Assembly: GCA_021372555.1 (NCBI GenBank)
Contig: JAJFUI010000124.1
Coordinates: 1 to 34,000, forward strand
Reading direction: 5' to 3'
DNA length: 34,000 nucleotides
DNA from: Planctomycetaceae bacterium
GTDB taxonomy: Bacteria > Planctomycetota > Planctomycetia > Pirellulales > Thermoguttaceae
The translations under genes and the position numbers were made by a program. Under the pieces are notes generated by a model. The model saw nothing but the letters and a program-made list of their open reading frames with translations, was not told the origin of the DNA and made no database searches. Of the stretch, positions 33,405-34,000 are shown one piece after another. Numbering within the stretch: the stretch's first letter is position 1; each line of letters opens with the position of its first letter.

Positions 33405-33655
33405 CAGTTGGGACGCCAGTTTGTGGTCGTCATCACGCGATAGTGGCGGAGCCCTTCCGGCGCGTTTGTCGCGTTGCCCGAGGGCTGCGCCGGCGTCGGG
33501 AACAGGCTCGCGGGCGAATTTCCCCCTCGTAAGGTGCGGTGGGGGTCGTTGGGTTGGGGCGAATCCGAGCCGGCCAGAGCATTTTTACGATAGCTTCGCC
33601 CTTGCGTGGATACGGACCTCGGCTATATTAAGAGGTTTACTTGGTGGCGCGACTG
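33405..33655. other. Region between ftsK and the tRNA cluster
   Basis: No gene and no clear ftsK terminator is seen. It contains the predicted tRNA promoter at 33602-33629. Confidence 0.5.
33602..33629 (+). promoter_or_regulatory. Predicted promoter of the tRNA cluster
   Basis: TTGCGT (33602-33607) and TATATT (33624-33629) are 16 bases apart. The predicted start near 33636 is 20 bases before tRNA-Thr. The -10 box is one base from consensus and the -35 is weak. Confidence 0.48.
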
Positions 33656-33728
33656 GCTAGCGTAGCTCAATCGGCAGAGCAGTTGATTTGTAATCAACAG
33701 GTTGTGGGTTCAAGTCCCTCCGCTAGCT
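33656..33728 (+). tRNA. tRNA-Thr (TGT)
   Basis: The 73-base cloverleaf has acceptor GCTAGCG/CGCTAGC, discriminator T, anticodon stem GTTGA/TCAAC, loop TTTGTAA with anticodon TGT, and T arm TGTGG... with GGTTCAAGTCC. CCA is not encoded. Confidence 0.95.
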
Positions 33729-33736
33729 TCGAGAGG

Positions 33737-33818
33737 GGGGGGTTTCCCGAGCGGTCAAAGGGGTCAGACTGTAAATCTGATGGCAATGCCTTCGAAGGTT
33801 CAAATCCTTCACCCCCCA
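33737..33818 (+). tRNA. tRNA-Tyr (GTA)
   Basis: The 82-base class II tRNA has acceptor GGGGGGT/ACCCCCC, discriminator A, anticodon stem TCAGA/TCTGA, loop CTGTAAA with anticodon GTA, and a long variable arm (TGGCAATGCCTTC). The T loop is GGTTCAAATCC. It starts nine bases after tRNA-Thr. CCA is not encoded. Confidence 0.95.
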
Positions 33819-33827
33819 CTCATTTGC

Positions 33828-33914
33828 ATGACGAAGTTCATTATTTAAATGACGAAAGGAAAGTGAACGACGAGGAATCTGTGAGTTCGTCATTCGGATT
33901 TCAGATTTCGTCAT
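33828..33914. repeat. Symmetrical ATGACGAA/TTCGTCAT repeat between tRNAs
   Basis: ATGACGAA occurs at 33828-33835 and 33849-33856, and its complement TTCGTCAT at 33886-33893 and 33907-33914. Both pairs have a period of 21 bases, so the element is symmetrical. AAATGACGAAA and TTTCGTCATTT (33847-33857, 33906-33916) pair over 11 bases. The spacer is visibly more AT-rich than its surroundings. It looks like a small non-coding mobile or palindromic repeat. Confidence 0.6.
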
Positions 33915-33923
33915 TTACCCGAT

Positions 33924-33994
33924 GCGGGTGTAGCTCAACGGTAGAGCCGTAGCCTTCCAAGCTACTCACGAGGGTTCGACTCCCTTCACCCGCT
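33924..33994 (+). tRNA. tRNA-Gly (TCC)
   Basis: The 71-base cloverleaf has acceptor GCGGGTG/CACCCGC, discriminator T, anticodon stem GTAGC/GCTAC, loop CTTCCAA with anticodon TCC, and T arm GAGGG-TTCGACT-CCCTT (one non-Watson-Crick pair). CCA is not encoded. It ends six bases before the window end. Confidence 0.94.
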
Positions 33995-34000
33995 TAACGA

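Noticed and set aside
33641-33952. 103-codon plus-strand frame through the tRNA cluster
   Set aside because: It is translated tRNA-Thr and tRNA-Tyr sequence (AQSAEQLICNQQVVGSSP, GSNPSPP), a well-known false gene.

Overview
The window reads as chromosomal DNA of a GC-rich planctomycete, probably Pirellulales-like. The reasons are a secreted giant protein that opens with the planctomycete LEQLEDRRLL-type motif and ends in a Ca-binding/EW module, a DcaP-like outer-membrane porin, a Tsp-type S41 protease, an LptF/G permease, several short dispersed hairpin repeats, and many genes with no Shine-Dalgarno sequence. Phylum-level confidence is fairly high; anything finer is a guess.

Layout. 1-3710 (+): the 3' part of hemW, a THUMP/class I RNA methyltransferase with a predicted leaderless start, and an MFS exporter. 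3711-8744: an accessory stretch. It holds a decayed helix-turn-helix gene, a two-gene unit of an AAA+ ATPase and a subtilisin-like protease that overlap by ATGA (IetAS-type anti-phage defence), and then 900 bases without a gene that contain five compact hairpins. 8745-13186 (+): a 968-residue parallel beta-helix/PKD/RTX-type surface protein and an unknown secreted protein.

13276-21890 is almost all on the minus strand: initiator tRNA-Met, a PatZ-like NDP-forming acyl-CoA synthetase fused to a GNAT acetyltransferase, a neutral-ceramidase-like enzyme, the Tsp/Prc protease, a cold-shock protein with a predicted long leader, and an LptF/LptG permease. Two strong intrinsic terminators separate these units. 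22069-24782 (+) is a compact row of a ComF-type phosphoribosyltransferase, a DUF502 membrane protein and hemC, with equal 46-nt gaps. A porin lies convergent to it on the minus strand.

26404-33404 (+): a polyprenyl-phosphate sugar transferase followed after 12 nt by a GT4 glycosyltransferase (exopolysaccharide start-up), a DeoC/LacD-like TIM-barrel protein of unknown substrate, and FtsK with an extreme acidic C-terminal tail. The window ends in a tRNA cluster Thr(TGT)-Tyr(GTA)-Gly(TCC), the order that precedes tuf in many bacteria.

Most of the window is housekeeping. The parts most worth a second look are the IetAS pair with its repeat-rich surroundings, the recurrent leaderless promoter pattern, the variant initiator tRNA, and the small palindromic repeats beside ftsK and inside the tRNA cluster. 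Promoter, leaderless and repeat-family statements are by-eye inferences.
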